Source: Mya arenaria | Taxonomy: Eukaryota > Mollusca > Bivalvia > Myida > Myidae | Direction of reading: 5' to 3' | Length of the DNA stretch: 64,000 nucleotides | NCBI RefSeq assembly: GCF_026914265.1 | Contig: NC_069125.1 | Location: forward strand, 8,473,117 to 8,537,116 | Part shown: positions 26,256 to 36,966 of the stretch, one piece after another | Position numbering within the stretch: position 1 is the stretch's first letter | How the letters are laid out: every line of letters begins with the position of its first letter | The notes under the pieces: model-generated | Database searches by the model: none | What the model was told of the DNA's origin: nothing | The model's input: the letters and a program-made list of their open reading frames with translations, nothing else | Translations under genes and position numbers: made by a program

Positions 26256-26766
26256 AACATAATTGCAATGCAATGCTTTTTTACTTGCTATTGTAATATG
26301 ATAATGATGATCATAAGCTGTCGAACTATATACAATGTATTCTTCTTAATACTTTCCAAGTGTCAGAATGACAAGTTGTTATACCAGGTGATGAACACCT
26401 TAAACAAATGTATTGTAATAATCTTATCTTAATTGTATTCCAGTAGTAAATTCCATATCATCAACCAGATAAGAATGTACTGGATTTGCCCCATCTTCAC
26501 AAGTGGATCCATGTGGGGAGGGTGCAACCGGCGCCTCTCCTCGAAAGAATCTTTCAAGTTTACCTTGTATTTCAATAGAGGAGATCACAAGTAATAAAAT
26601 ACGCCCAAAATGCACCATTTCGAAAACGAAATGGCTAAAATTGCTCACAAAAAACTTGAAAGCAACTTATTCTTTATCCAATGTCGTTCGTAGGCGAAAA
26701 CACAATCGTGACTGAAACAAACATAAAAATGTAAAACAGCCTGACAAAAAACGATGACAAAAAATG

Positions 26767-26875
26767 TGTCAGAAGTGGGATTCGAACCCACGCCCACATT
26801 CGTGGACCAGAACACTCGTTATAAAGGTGAGACAGACCTTGAGTCTGGCGCCTTAGACCACTCGGCCATCCTGAC
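26767..26875 (-). tRNA. tRNA-Leu(CAA) with intron, array unit 1
   Basis: Minus-strand gene beginning GTCAGGATGGCCGAGTGG. The acceptor GTCAGGA pairs with TTCTGAC. The anticodon arm is CCAGA-CTCAAG, split by an intron of about 25 nt after position 37 and rejoined at TTCTGG. It has a long variable arm (CCAC...GTGG) and T arm GTGGG-TTCGAAT-CCCAC. Leu(CAA) genes normally carry an intron in animals, which agrees. The A box TGGCCGAGTGG and B box GGTTCGAATCC are intact. A T6 run follows the 3' end on the minus strand as terminator. Confidence 0.95.
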
Positions 26876-27002
26876 AGCGAAAGATAGAAATAAATATCCG
26901 CATGCTTACATAGTCTGCATTGTTCATATTATCGAGATAACTTGTAAATCCACGATAACAGATGAAAGATAATTATAGTGACATGTTAAAAAAACATTGC
27001 AT

Positions 27003-27075
27003 GGCTCCATAGCTCAGTGGCTAGAGCGCCTGTCTAGTAAACAGGAGGTCGTGGGTTCGATCCCCACTGGAGCCT
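27003..27075 (+). tRNA. tRNA-Thr(AGT), array unit 1
   Basis: Complete cloverleaf identical to the 13285 copy: loop CTAGTAA, anticodon AGT (A34 would be edited to inosine). A and B boxes are intact and a TTTT terminator follows at 27075-27078. Confidence 0.96.
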
Positions 27076-27760
27076 TTTGAGATAAATTTTGAGGTGTTGG
27101 TTCTGTTTTTATTTTCATTTCATACCCCTTTCCTTTACTGACCATGTCTTGTCCTGCACTATATAAATAAATTTCGGTTCGGAGTGATGGGTGTAAGTCA
27201 AAATGTTATGCCCCTTAGTAACGCCCCCTCTAACATCGAATCATGGATCCGCCCCGACTCTGTCATTAGATAACTGTTTATTCAATGAACACAGAACAGG
27301 TTTGTCCTCGTGCGAGCCATTGATTGGCTATACCTACGAGGTTAAAACGCTTTTCAAAACTGTGAAGGTTAACTTTTGTTTACTCGTACACAGTCACATG
27401 TTGTTTAGATCTTTACATGTAAGTTTAGTACAATGTAGTAAATTCCATATCATCAACCAGATAAGAATGTACTGGATTTGCCCCATCTTCAAAAGTGGAT
27501 CCATGTGGGGAGGGTGCAAACGGCGCCTCCCCTCGAAAGAATCTTTCAAGTTTACCTTGTATTTCAATAGAGGAGATCACAAGTAATAAAATACGCCCAA
27601 AATGCACCATTTCGAAAACGAAATGGCTAAAATTGCTCACAAAAAAAACTTAAAAGCAACTTATTCTATATCCAATGTCGTTCGTAGGCGAAAACACAAT
27701 CGTGACTGAAACAAACATCAAAATGTAAAACAGTCTGACAAAAAACGCTGACAAAAAGTG

Positions 27761-27869
27761 TGTCAGAAGTGGGATTCGAACCCACGCCCACATTCGTGGA
27801 CCAGAAAACTCGTTATAAAGGTGAGACAGACCTTGAGTCTGGCGCCTTAGACCACTCGGCCATCCTGAC
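27761..27869 (-). tRNA. tRNA-Leu(CAA) with intron, array unit 2
   Basis: Same as unit 1 except for one change (G to T on the gene strand) at the last intron base beside the 3' exon (plus-strand ccagaaaactcg instead of ccagaacactcg). The mature tRNA is unchanged if splicing tolerates it. A T5 terminator follows. Confidence 0.93.
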
Positions 27870-27996
27870 AGCGAAAGATAGAAATAAATATCCGCATGCT
27901 TACATAGTCTGCATTATTCATATTATCGAGATAAGTTGTAAATCCACGATAACAGATGAAAGATAATTATAGTGACATGTTAATAAAACATGGCAT

Positions 27997-28069
27997 GGCT
28001 CCATAGCTCAGTGGCTAGAGCGCCTGTCTAGTAAACAGGAGGTCGTGGGTTCGATCCCCACTGGAGCCT
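27997..28069 (+). tRNA. tRNA-Thr(AGT), array unit 2
   Basis: Intact 73-nt gene identical to unit 1, with TTTT following. Divergent partner is the tRNA-Leu ending at 27869. Confidence 0.96.
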
Positions 28070-28752
28070 TTTGAAATAAATTTTGAGGTGTGGTTCTGTT
28101 TTAATTTTCATTTTATACCACTTTCCTTTCTTGACCATGTCTTGTCCTGCACTATATAAATAAATTTCGGTTCGGAGGAATGGATGCAAGTCAAAATGTT
28201 ATGCATCTTAGTAACGCCCCCTCTAACATCGAATCATGGATCCGCCCCGAGTCTATCATTAGATAACTGTTTATTCAATGAACAAAGAACAGGTTTGTCC
28301 TCGTGCGAGCCATTGATTGGCTATACCTACTAGGTTAAAACGCTTTTCAAAACTGTGAAGGTTAATTTTTGTTTACTCGTACACAGTCACATGTTGTTTA
28401 GATCTTTACATGTAAGTTTTGTACAATGTAGTAAATTCCATATCATCAACCAGATAAGAATGTACTGGATTTGCCCCATCTTCAAAAGTGGATCCATGTG
28501 GGGAGGGTGCAAACGGCGCCTCCCCTCGAAAGAATCTTTCGAGTTTACCTTGTATTTCAATAGAGGAGATCACAAGTAATAAAATACGCCCAAAATGCAC
28601 CATTTCGAAAACGAAATGGCTAAAATTCCTCACAAAAAACTCGAAAGCAACTTATTCTATATCCAATGTCGTTCGTAGGCGAAAACACAATCGTGACTGA
28701 AACAAACATCAAAATGTAAAACAGTCTGACAAAAAACGCTGACAAAAAAGTG

Positions 28753-28861
28753 TGTCAGAAGTGGGATTCGAACCCACGCCCACATTCGTGGACCAGAACA
28801 CTCGTTATAAAGGTGAGACAGACCTTGAGTCTGGCGCCTTAGACCACTCGGCCATCCTGAC
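28753..28861 (-). tRNA. tRNA-Leu(CAA) with intron, array unit 3
   Basis: Exons and intron match unit 1. A and B boxes are intact, and a T6 run follows on the minus strand. Confidence 0.95.
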
Positions 28862-28988
28862 AGCGAAAGATAGAAATAAATATCCGCATGCTTACATAGT
28901 CTGCATTATTCATATTATCGAGATAACTTGTAAATCCACGATAACAGATGAAAGATAATTATAGTGACATGTTAATAAAACATGACAT

Positions 28989-29061
28989 GGCTCCATAGCT
29001 CAGTGGCTAGAGCGCCTGTCAAGTAAACAGGAGGTCGTGGGTTCGATCCCCACTGGAGCCT
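28989..29061 (+). tRNA. tRNA-Thr(AGT), array unit 3, U33 changed
   Basis: Same as the other copies except that the anticodon loop is CAAGTAA rather than CTAGTAA: position 33 (base 29021) is A. U33 makes the anticodon U-turn and is nearly invariant in elongator tRNAs, so this copy is probably weak or non-functional in decoding. Promoter boxes and stems are intact, so it could still be transcribed. Confidence 0.88.
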
Positions 29062-29745
29062 TTTGAGATAAATTTTGAGGTGTTGGTTCTGTTTTTATTT
29101 TCATTTCATACCCCTTTCCTTTACTGACCATGTCTTGTCCTGCACTATATAAATAAATTTCGGTTCGGAGTGATGGGTGCAAGTCAAAATGTTATGCCTC
29201 TTAGTAACGCCCCCTCTAACATCGAATCATGGATCCGCCCCGACTCTGTCATTAGATAACTGTTTATTCAATGAACAAAGAACAGGTTTGTCCTCGTGCG
29301 AGCCATTGATTGGCTATACCTACTAGGTTAAAACGCTTTTCAAAACTGTGAAGGTTAATTTTTGTTTACTCGTACACAGTCACATGTTGTTTAGATCTAT
29401 ACATGTAAGTTTAGTACAATGTAGTAAATTCCATATCATCAACCAGATAAGAATGTACTGGATTTGTCCCATCTTCAAAAGTGGATCCATGTGGGGAGGG
29501 TGCAAACGGCGCCTCCCCTCGAAAGAATCTTTCAAGTTTACCTTTTATTTCAATAGAGGAGATCACTAGTAATAAAATACGCCCAAAATGTACCATTTCG
29601 AAAACGAAATGGCTAAAATTCCTCACAAAAAACTCGAAAGCAACTTATTCTATATCCAATGTCGTTCGTAGGCGAAAACACAATCGTGACTGAAACAAAC
29701 ATCAAAATGTAAAACAGTCTGACAAAAAACGCTGACAAAAAAGTG

Positions 29746-29854
29746 TGTCAGAAGTGGGATTCGAACCCACGCCCACATTCGTGGACCAGAACACTCGTTA
29801 TAAAGGTGAGACAGACCTTGAGTCTGGCGCCTTAGACCACTCGGCCATCCTGAC
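29746..29854 (-). tRNA. tRNA-Leu(CAA) with intron, array unit 4
   Basis: Intact copy. The flank just upstream of its 5' end differs from the other units (gctacgata in place of gcgaaagata), marking the array edge. A T6 terminator follows. Confidence 0.95.
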
Positions 29855-29975
29855 AGCTACGATAAAAATAAATATTCGCAAGCTTACATAGTCTGCATTA
29901 TTCATATTATCGAAATAACAATTAAATCCACGATAACAGATGAAAGATAATTATAGTGACATGTTAATAAAACAT

Positions 29976-30048
29976 GGCTCCATAGGTCAGTGGCTAGAGC
30001 GCCTGTCTAGTAAACAGGAGGTCGTGGGTTCGATCCCCACTGGAGCCT
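29976..30048 (+). tRNA. tRNA-Thr(AGT), array unit 4, D-stem variant
   Basis: The D stem reads GGTC instead of GCTC (base 29986), which breaks the pair with GAGC. The same base lies in the A box (TAGGTCAGTGG). Anticodon AGT with normal U33 and the B box are intact. Transcription and folding may be reduced. Confidence 0.88.
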
Positions 30049-30473
30049 TTTGAAATAAATTTTGAGGTGTTGGTTCTGTTTTTATTTTCATTATATACCC
30101 ATTTCCTTTCTTGACCATGTCTTATCCTGCACTAAATAAATAAATTTCGGTTCGGAGTGATAGGCGCTAGTGAAAATGGTATGCCCCTTAGTAACGCCCC
30201 CTCTAACATCGAATCATGGATCCGCCCCGAGTCTATCATTAGATAACTGTTTATTCAATGAACAAACAACAGGTTTGTCCTCGTGCGAGCCATTGATTGG
30301 CTATACCTACCAGGTGAAAACGCTTTTCAAAACTGTGAAGGTTAATTTCTGTTTACTCGTACACAGTCACATGTTGTTTAGATCCTTACATGTATGTATA
30401 GTGCAATGGCTACTAGTACACTTATTACAAACATATTTGTGCATATGTTTAGGTTTTATTTTATATGCTCAGA

Positions 30474-30615
<142 letters not shown>

Positions 30616-31214
30616 AGATATATTCTGTATACATAGTGACTTTATAAACAGTTTTGCGATGTGTTAAAGTGATTTTGTTTTGTGTACTTGAACATTTATT
30701 AGTTGGTGTGCCAGTAGATGCGTCCATTACGTAGGACTTATACTGTTGGTTTGGTGCATGACTTAACCTGTTACATACATGCTTACCCTGCCTAACAATA
30801 CTTTCCTACAGCGAAACCGGCCGCAGAAACATAATTTAAAGATAAAATGTCCCCTAGAACTTGTCTAGTTGTATCATTCAACATTGTACTGGTATGAATT
30901 TTAACATGTTGCTATAGATTTCCGGATAACTTTTTATAACTATGGTCATCGGGATCTTTTTCTCATTACCCCATACTAATGTCAAATCCGAATACCTAAT
31001 ACTTTCTCCTTCCTACCATTGATACGCTTTCTCCCTCTTTTAATTTTTCTCATGCCACCGATTGGCTCATTTTCGGGGACTCTTGGCTCATTTTCGGGGA
31101 CTCCCACTGGTTACTTTACGTTGATGGTATAACTTGAATATTGGTATAGGTACACACAGAATACAAGTAGGCCGGTTTTATAAACTACAACATTTTTTAA
31201 AGGACTCCAAAAGT

Positions 31215-31765
31215 TGAACACATTTGAATTTCTCACTTGATTAGCTATAGTCTGCTATGTTTGCGGTGATGTCCATCCTAATCCAGGCCCTGTCAATTAA
31301 GGCAAGATGACAATACACCCAGAAGTTACAGAAACTCTCTATAGTCAAGCGTCTCTACTTCACTATATCGTTCAGAGCGTTTACCATAAACAGAACATTC
31401 TGTTTGCAGAATTTAACGCTTATGATGTTATCGCGTTCACTGAAACATGGCTGGATCAACGATGCCGAGCTACTTTCTATATCTTTTCAGTTCCATTCAG
31501 AAAGGATAGATCTGACAATTATCGTATACGTTACTCACAACATACCAGGAACACGTAGACTTGACCTCGAACCTGCCACTATTGACAACAATTGGGTCGA
31601 CATGCATATAAAACACCGGAAAATTGGTACAATTTATAGACCGCTTTATAATAGATCTTCTGTCCTTTCCTAAATCGATATTTCTATTGGAATGGCATGT
31701 GTCACTGGTATAATGGATATTCTTATAACTGGCGATTTCAATTTCGATTGTTACGTTTTAATGAT
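31215..31765 (+). mobile_element. LINE ORF2 N-terminus: 2A-like motif and AP-endonuclease
   Basis: GDVHPNPGP is encoded intact at 31265-31291 after a short hydrophobic run, as in 2A-like sequences at the N-terminus of some LINE proteins. It is followed by an apurinic-type endonuclease: LLFAEFNAYDVIAFTETWLD (frame of 31307), FHSERIDLTIIVYVTH, HIKHRKIGTIYRP and, after a frame change, DILITGDFNFD (31728-31749, the GDFN metal/catalytic box). It stops there. RT is missing. The 530 bases upstream (30680-31210) are conserved in the other copies and probably belong to the element. Confidence 0.85.
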
Positions 31766-31789
31766 AAATACCGTATTAATTATCTGTGA

Positions 31790-34090
31790 TGTTGTGTATG
31801 ACTTCTGCTTATTTACTTAATTATAGAAAGGTCGATTGTATTGCTGTTGTATGTCGATCTTTATCATGTTAAGAACTGTTATATATATCCTTTACTTGTG
31901 TCCATTTGGTCGCCATGCCGTAAAAACTAGACCTAAATATAATTTGTAACTAAGTTTGTCTTTGTAGTAACCTTGATTTAAGAGTCAATTAAGTAAACCT
32001 TTAATCAGAACAACTGAATTAAATCGATGTAACTTGAATAACTTGAAAATCACATGGAGTCAAACTGGTTTAACTTAAAACAGTGAACAGTATAAATAGA
32101 AGAATAAGCACGTTGGCCTGTAAAAGCAAAAGAAAACATTCAGGAAAAAGGGTATTAAAGTATGACATTACAGACAACACGTGTGTTTCTGTTATCATTT
32201 CCGAATGACAGTTTCCCACATAGGTATATCAGGTATCATTTTATGTTAATAACTATGAGTATTCTGAGAGATACTTCTAATGATGAACAGGCGGCGCTAG
32301 ATATAGCAGCAAAACTATAACATGTTTATCAGGAACGGACACATAAATGTCCTTAGTACGCCCCTTGCATATATATTATGGCAGTTTTCGGGCTACACCT
32401 TTTCACCAAAGTCTTTATAAACGTGAATGAGCTGTGTCAAGTTGTTTGACGAAAACATGAACATCTTTGTAAAAAGTAAATGTAAATGTGCTATTGAGAG
32501 GAACCCTTCCTCAAAATATATCGTTAATTTCTAAACTATGTTATCTTGAGATCAAACTATTGCTGGGGCTATTCAATATCATGCATAGTTTCTTTATTCC
32601 ATAGGTATATTTTGCGATCAAATTGGTATTGAAAGTAAATTTTGGCAAGGTTTGCATGTCTTTGGTTTCCGATGTTGTCAGAATACAGAGTTCCCATGGA
32701 ATATTTCTGTTGCAGGAACATGTAAGTGTAAGCCTTTTTTAATTAAAAACTCAGTTATTGACACAGCAACATACTGATTCAAATAACAGTTTCACTATTA
32801 TGCAACTTTGATTTAAAAGAAAAAAAATAGGAATTTCCGAAACATCCATTACAACAAATGCCAGAATGAGGTCCAATGAAGGGCCAATTATGTCAATGAT
32901 GACTGTAGTTTGTTTGTCGCAATGATTCCTGTTGCTTATTGTTTTTTCGCCATGTTTTCCCAAATAAAAAGATACAGCCGTCTTTTGTGACTACGGTGTT
33001 CTGAATTTCATCAAAACAAAATACAAGTACATGCCAACATGCCGTATTTGGCGTTTACCCAGCGCCATTAAACCGGGTTTTTGTTCAAACATGTTGCTAC
33101 TGAGCTTGTTTCTGTAGTTTTTCACATTGATATGGACCAGCAGGGTAATCCATGAAACATACCTTAATGTTATTCTATTTAATCTACAGTCCCGATTCGT
33201 TTTAATTTCCCATACGAAAGGCTTACCAAAATCGTGAATACAATTGACTCTCAAAACATTTAAAGGAATACGAGAATTAAAGTATTAAATAAATATTGCT
33301 TCTCTGAGCTGGTATACAACATTAATCTTAAATAGATATAGGAACGACGTAGCTAATCGGATTACTTGTTTTTAATAACTGACCAATAGAGTGAATGAGG
33401 TAAATGACATATCACCATACGATTGACTTAAGTTGAATATTGAATACCACCCCTGAGATAAAGAGATTGATATAACATTTTTTTATGACAAATTTGGTTA
33501 GAGTGTTCATCCATCCGTTTATATGCATCACGCTAGAATCCGTTTCTATGGTAAAAAAAAAACAGAACTGATATCCACTCAGTGACGACAACTTGAGCGT
33601 CGCGCGCGACATCTCCATGAAGAGGCGGACACCATAACCATAGTCCACTCCCATCCTTCTAGGTAAGTTTCATTTGCATATGTTATTAATGCCAATATTT
33701 TGATTTATTAAATGGTATCTTGCAAAATGCGATCAGATTTTTCTTGCCATGGGTCGGATAAAACAAAAAGAAATTTTACAGTACAAATTTAGACAAAAGT
33801 CTTAAAATAGTAATTTTGCAATTTTTAGATTTCTTTTTCAACATTTCAACTAACTTTTCAATTCACATGAACCAGTATTCTTCAAGTTTTCAATCACAAG
33901 ATATTGAAACGTTTCATAAGATGTTTACAAACTCACATGTTTCACTAACGCAAATGTGGAAATGGACACAGTGTTTTGAAATAGATAGAAACTAGAACAT
34001 TGAGGAAATAAAAATGAGATGGAAGCTTTCATCGCAATTAAGGAAAAAAATTGCATTAATATTATAGTGGATAAAGTATCTGTGCAAGAT
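31790..34090. repeat. Duplicated non-coding module (also 46490-48290, and inverted 53400-54640)
   Basis: Landmarks shared with 46.5-48.3 kb: aaggtcgattgtattgctg (31828), ccaaagtctttataaacgtg and cgccatgttttcc (32948). Its right part (32750-34090) matches the reverse complement of 53400-54640 closely. Parts resemble the 1.7-2.1 kb zone of unit I. A minus-strand frame at 33412-33654 is only partly kept in the inverted copy. No gene is supported. Confidence 0.65.
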
Positions 34091-34691
34091 AAAATAGTTT
34101 TCCAAAAATGAATTAAAAAAGTTTGGTCATCCCGATTATCCCAACAGTTTAACGTTTCAATGGACTTCTGATACATAACATGTTATTTCTTTCGGGAGAG
34201 ATATTTTTTTCGCCTTTCTCGAGATATTTTAAAATCTGCATGTTCAATGACCGCTTGAATACATCAGCCTTACACGGGTTTGGTGATAAAGAAACCACAT
34301 TCCCACAAAAAAAGCGTTCGAATAAATACCATTGAGTTGACGTTCAATGTTACATATTACGTCTTGCGTACAGATCATCAGACTTTCTTGAAAAAAGAAC
34401 ACTGCTCTGAAGTGTATTGCTATTAAATTAGGTCAAAAGATTCAATATATTTTCATATTTTCCATTAGCCGAGAATGAAGACAGCTATTAATGGTAAATG
34501 AAGGTATTCATATTAATTTAGACAAAATAAGAAATATGCAAACATAACGAAACGAATGACAACATATAAAAAAGTAAATATTGCTTTCAATCACTACAAG
34601 ATTTTTTATGCAATTCGAATTGTCTAATCCATTATTTAACGCCTAATGAATTGCAGTTATTTATTTTGCTGCGCATCCGAATGCAGATTTC

Positions 34692-35069
34692 TTAAAGCTG
34701 CACTCTCAGTGAACGTTTTGACAATTGATAACATTTTGACAATTTTTTTTTATTTGTTGTCTTGAAATGAGTCAATTTTTGCAAAATATTAATAGAAACC
34801 AGTTATATATAAGGCTGCTGACAAAAATCAGATCGCAGATTTTTTATTTTTAAGTTCAAAAATTGATGTTTTATGTGTTTTTCTTCAATCGTTAATAACG
34901 CTTTAAGCCATAAAACATTAATTTTCGAACGGAAATATGAAAATCTACGGTCTGATTTTTTGTCAGCAATCTTATGTTATTGGTTTGCAGATATTTATGC
35001 CAAAAAATGCTCTTTCCGAGACTAAAAATAAGTTGTTAAAATGCTATATCTGTGAGAGTGCAGCTTTAA
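34692..35069. mobile_element. MITE with TTAA-bounded terminal inverted repeats
   Basis: Left end TTAAAGCTGCACTCTCA, right end its reverse complement TGAGAGTGCAGCTTTAA. The interior is non-coding, about 378 bp in all. A shorter member lies at 49477-49665 with the same ends. TTAA at both edges suggests a piggyBac-like target (inference). No transposase is inside. Confidence 0.9.
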
Positions 35070-35194
35070 GTAATACACGTACAAGACTAATTTTGATGCA
35101 AAGCATCAAAGACGTCGCTAATGTTGTTGAAACATGACTAAAAGGAGGCAGATATAGTTTACTAGCATACTAAGTTTGAGGTACCTGGATACAA

Positions 35195-35571
35195 ACATGT
35201 CATCTTTGATATAAGCCAAACTGGCGTGAAAATAGTTAGAGCGCTGGTCATGTATGAGGTACATCTACCAAGTTCGAGGGCTCTAGGCCTAAGCCTGTTT
35301 TTCAATTATTGATAGGAAACTGTTTTTTAAGCTTACGGTCACAACGGCCTTGACATTTGGCCCACTGACCTCAAAGTGTCATCTCTAAATTGCCATGGGC
35401 CATATAATAACAATTTAAAAAAATGGCGGGAAGAAAAGGTAATGGTAAGAAATAACTACATTAATTTTCTCATTTCTTTTTTTTGTGGCCGTCTATGTGA
35501 TATTTGATGTTAATTTTGGCCAAAAGCATGTATTTGCTGATATTGCCAATAAACTGAAACTGAAAACTGAA
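35195..35571 (+). mobile_element. tRNA-derived SINE with (AAACTG)n-like tail
   Basis: The head carries tRNA-like promoter parts, tagttagagcgctgg (A box, about 35233) and agttcgaggg (B box, 35271). A central phrase cttgacatttggcccactga-cc follows. The 3' tail is aataaactgaaactgaaaac, a short simple repeat expected of a LINE-mobilised SINE. The left end is approximate. Confidence 0.7.
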
Positions 35572-36630
35572 ACATTAATTTATAGGCTTTTTAAAGATCA
35601 AAACACATGTTCACTGTATTGATAAAAACATTAAGTGTTATATATATATATGTTTGAAAATCTATTCCCTAATAATAACATTAAACACACAAAAAAACGT
35701 ACAATAATTATTAAATTAAAAGCTACTATACTCAAGATTTACATGACTACATTAATTTATCGGCTTTTTAAATATCAAACCACATTTTTATTGTGTTAAT
35801 TAAAATATTGAGTGTTATAAAAATATCAAATATATTGCCCAATTATCTGATTAAAAATACAAAAATAAATAAAAAAAATATAAAATTAAAAGCTCCTATA
35901 CTCAAGATTAACAATTGGTAAAAAAGAGTGCGCAATATTACCTATTGGTACATGCTAATTATGTTGTTTAACGTATTCAAAGTCATAGTAGATTATTGTG
36001 GACATTGATACCGGGCCTATAGATAGCGGGATTTCTTAAGAGAGTATTATATTACCCGGTACCGACTTTGACCGGTATCAACATAATCCGGTACCATAAT
36101 CTGTGAAACCGGCTTTTCCCAATATCGATACACGGTATCGGGTTTTAGCACGTCCACCGGAAGTATCTTAACTGATATTCCTGAGATTTGATTGGATGAC
36201 GGCTTATCGTGTGAGCCGAAGTAATTGATGGGTTACGTGCAGTTCCTACATTATATCATTGATACTGTTATATGTAATAATTTGTCCTTGACTTTTCAAG
36301 TTTACCAATTTATTAAACATCAGATTAATTTGAATAAGCAAAACATCCTCCGAAACCTTTTTCTGAGCTTTGATGAATCGGGCCTTAGGGTTAGTAAACC
36401 AAGCTGTAAAAGAAGTAGCCAACGATTTTAACATATTTTTAATCTTGGGTATAGGAGCTTTTAATTATATAATTATTGTTTGTTTGTTTTTTTCTGTATT
36501 TTTTAATGTGATAATTGGACAATATATTTGATTTTTTATAACACTTTTTTAATTTTAATCTTTAAAAGCCGTTAAATTAATGTAGTCATGTAAATCTTGA
36601 AAATAGTACTTTTAATTGTAACAATCGTTA
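35572..36630. mobile_element. Foldback DNA element with a tandemly repeated left arm
   Basis: 35572-35748 and 35749-35912 are tandem sub-repeats (177-bp period; shared acattaatttat and ctatactcaagatt). 36439-36628 is their inverted copy. The centre (about 36000-36160) has several CCGGTAC/CCGGTATC motifs. No transposase is visible. The element ends 60 bases before a tRNA-Leu gene. Arm length and the sub-repeat asymmetry fit foldback-type elements. The family is unnamed. Confidence 0.7.
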
Positions 36631-36692
36631 AAGAAACAAATATATTATTAAAATATAAAACAGCCTGCCAATATAACGCTGACAAAAAAGTG

Positions 36693-36801
36693 TGTCAGAA
36701 GTGGGATTCGAACCCACGCCCACATACGTGGACCAGAACACTCGTTATGAAGGTGAGACAGCCCTTGAGTCTGGCGCCTTAGACCACTCGGCCATCCTGA
36801 C
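36693..36801 (-). tRNA. tRNA-Leu(CAA) with intron, single locus
   Basis: Exons as in the array. The intron differs slightly (CAAGGGCTGTCTC...TTCATAACGAGTG) and the variable arm loop is CACGTATGTGG. A and B boxes are intact and a T6 terminator is present. It is the lone copy in its module and resembles the inverted 55717 copy more than the array. Confidence 0.94.
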
Positions 36802-36893
36802 AACTAAAGATATAACGAAATTGATGTGACGCTTACATTATCGTTATTTATTTATTATCGAGATAATATGTAAATCCACGTAAGGAAAGACAT

Positions 36894-36966
36894 GGCTCCA
36901 TAGCTCAGTGGCTAGAGCGCCTGTCTAGTAAACAGGAGGTCGTGGGTTCGATCCCCACTGGAGCCT
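36894..36966 (+). tRNA. tRNA-Thr(AGT), single locus
   Basis: Intact gene identical to array unit 1. The gap to the tRNA-Leu is shortened to 92 bases. A TTT run follows (cctttcg), which is a weaker terminator than the TTTT of other copies. Confidence 0.95.

Larger units (their letters stand above)
26443..30408. repeat. Tandem array of four about 992-bp units, each with a tRNA-Leu/tRNA-Thr pair
   Basis: The phrase gtagtaaattccatatcatc starts at 26443, 27435, 28428 and 29421, giving periods of 992, 993 and 993. The fourth unit ends near 30408, where sequence turns into the microsatellite flank. Units differ by only a few bases, far less than the surrounding duplications, so amplification (or gene conversion) is recent. 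Each unit holds tRNA-Leu(CAA) on minus and tRNA-Thr(AGT) on plus, about 127-130 bases apart and transcribed away from each other. The remaining roughly 680 bases carry no gene. Confidence 0.95.

Noticed and set aside
26754-26972. Small proteins with VGFEPTP and VGIEPTTS phrases across the tRNA units
   Set aside because: They are translations of the opposite strand of tRNA-Leu (VGFEPTP) and tRNA-Thr (VGIEPTTS), a well-known source of false proteins.
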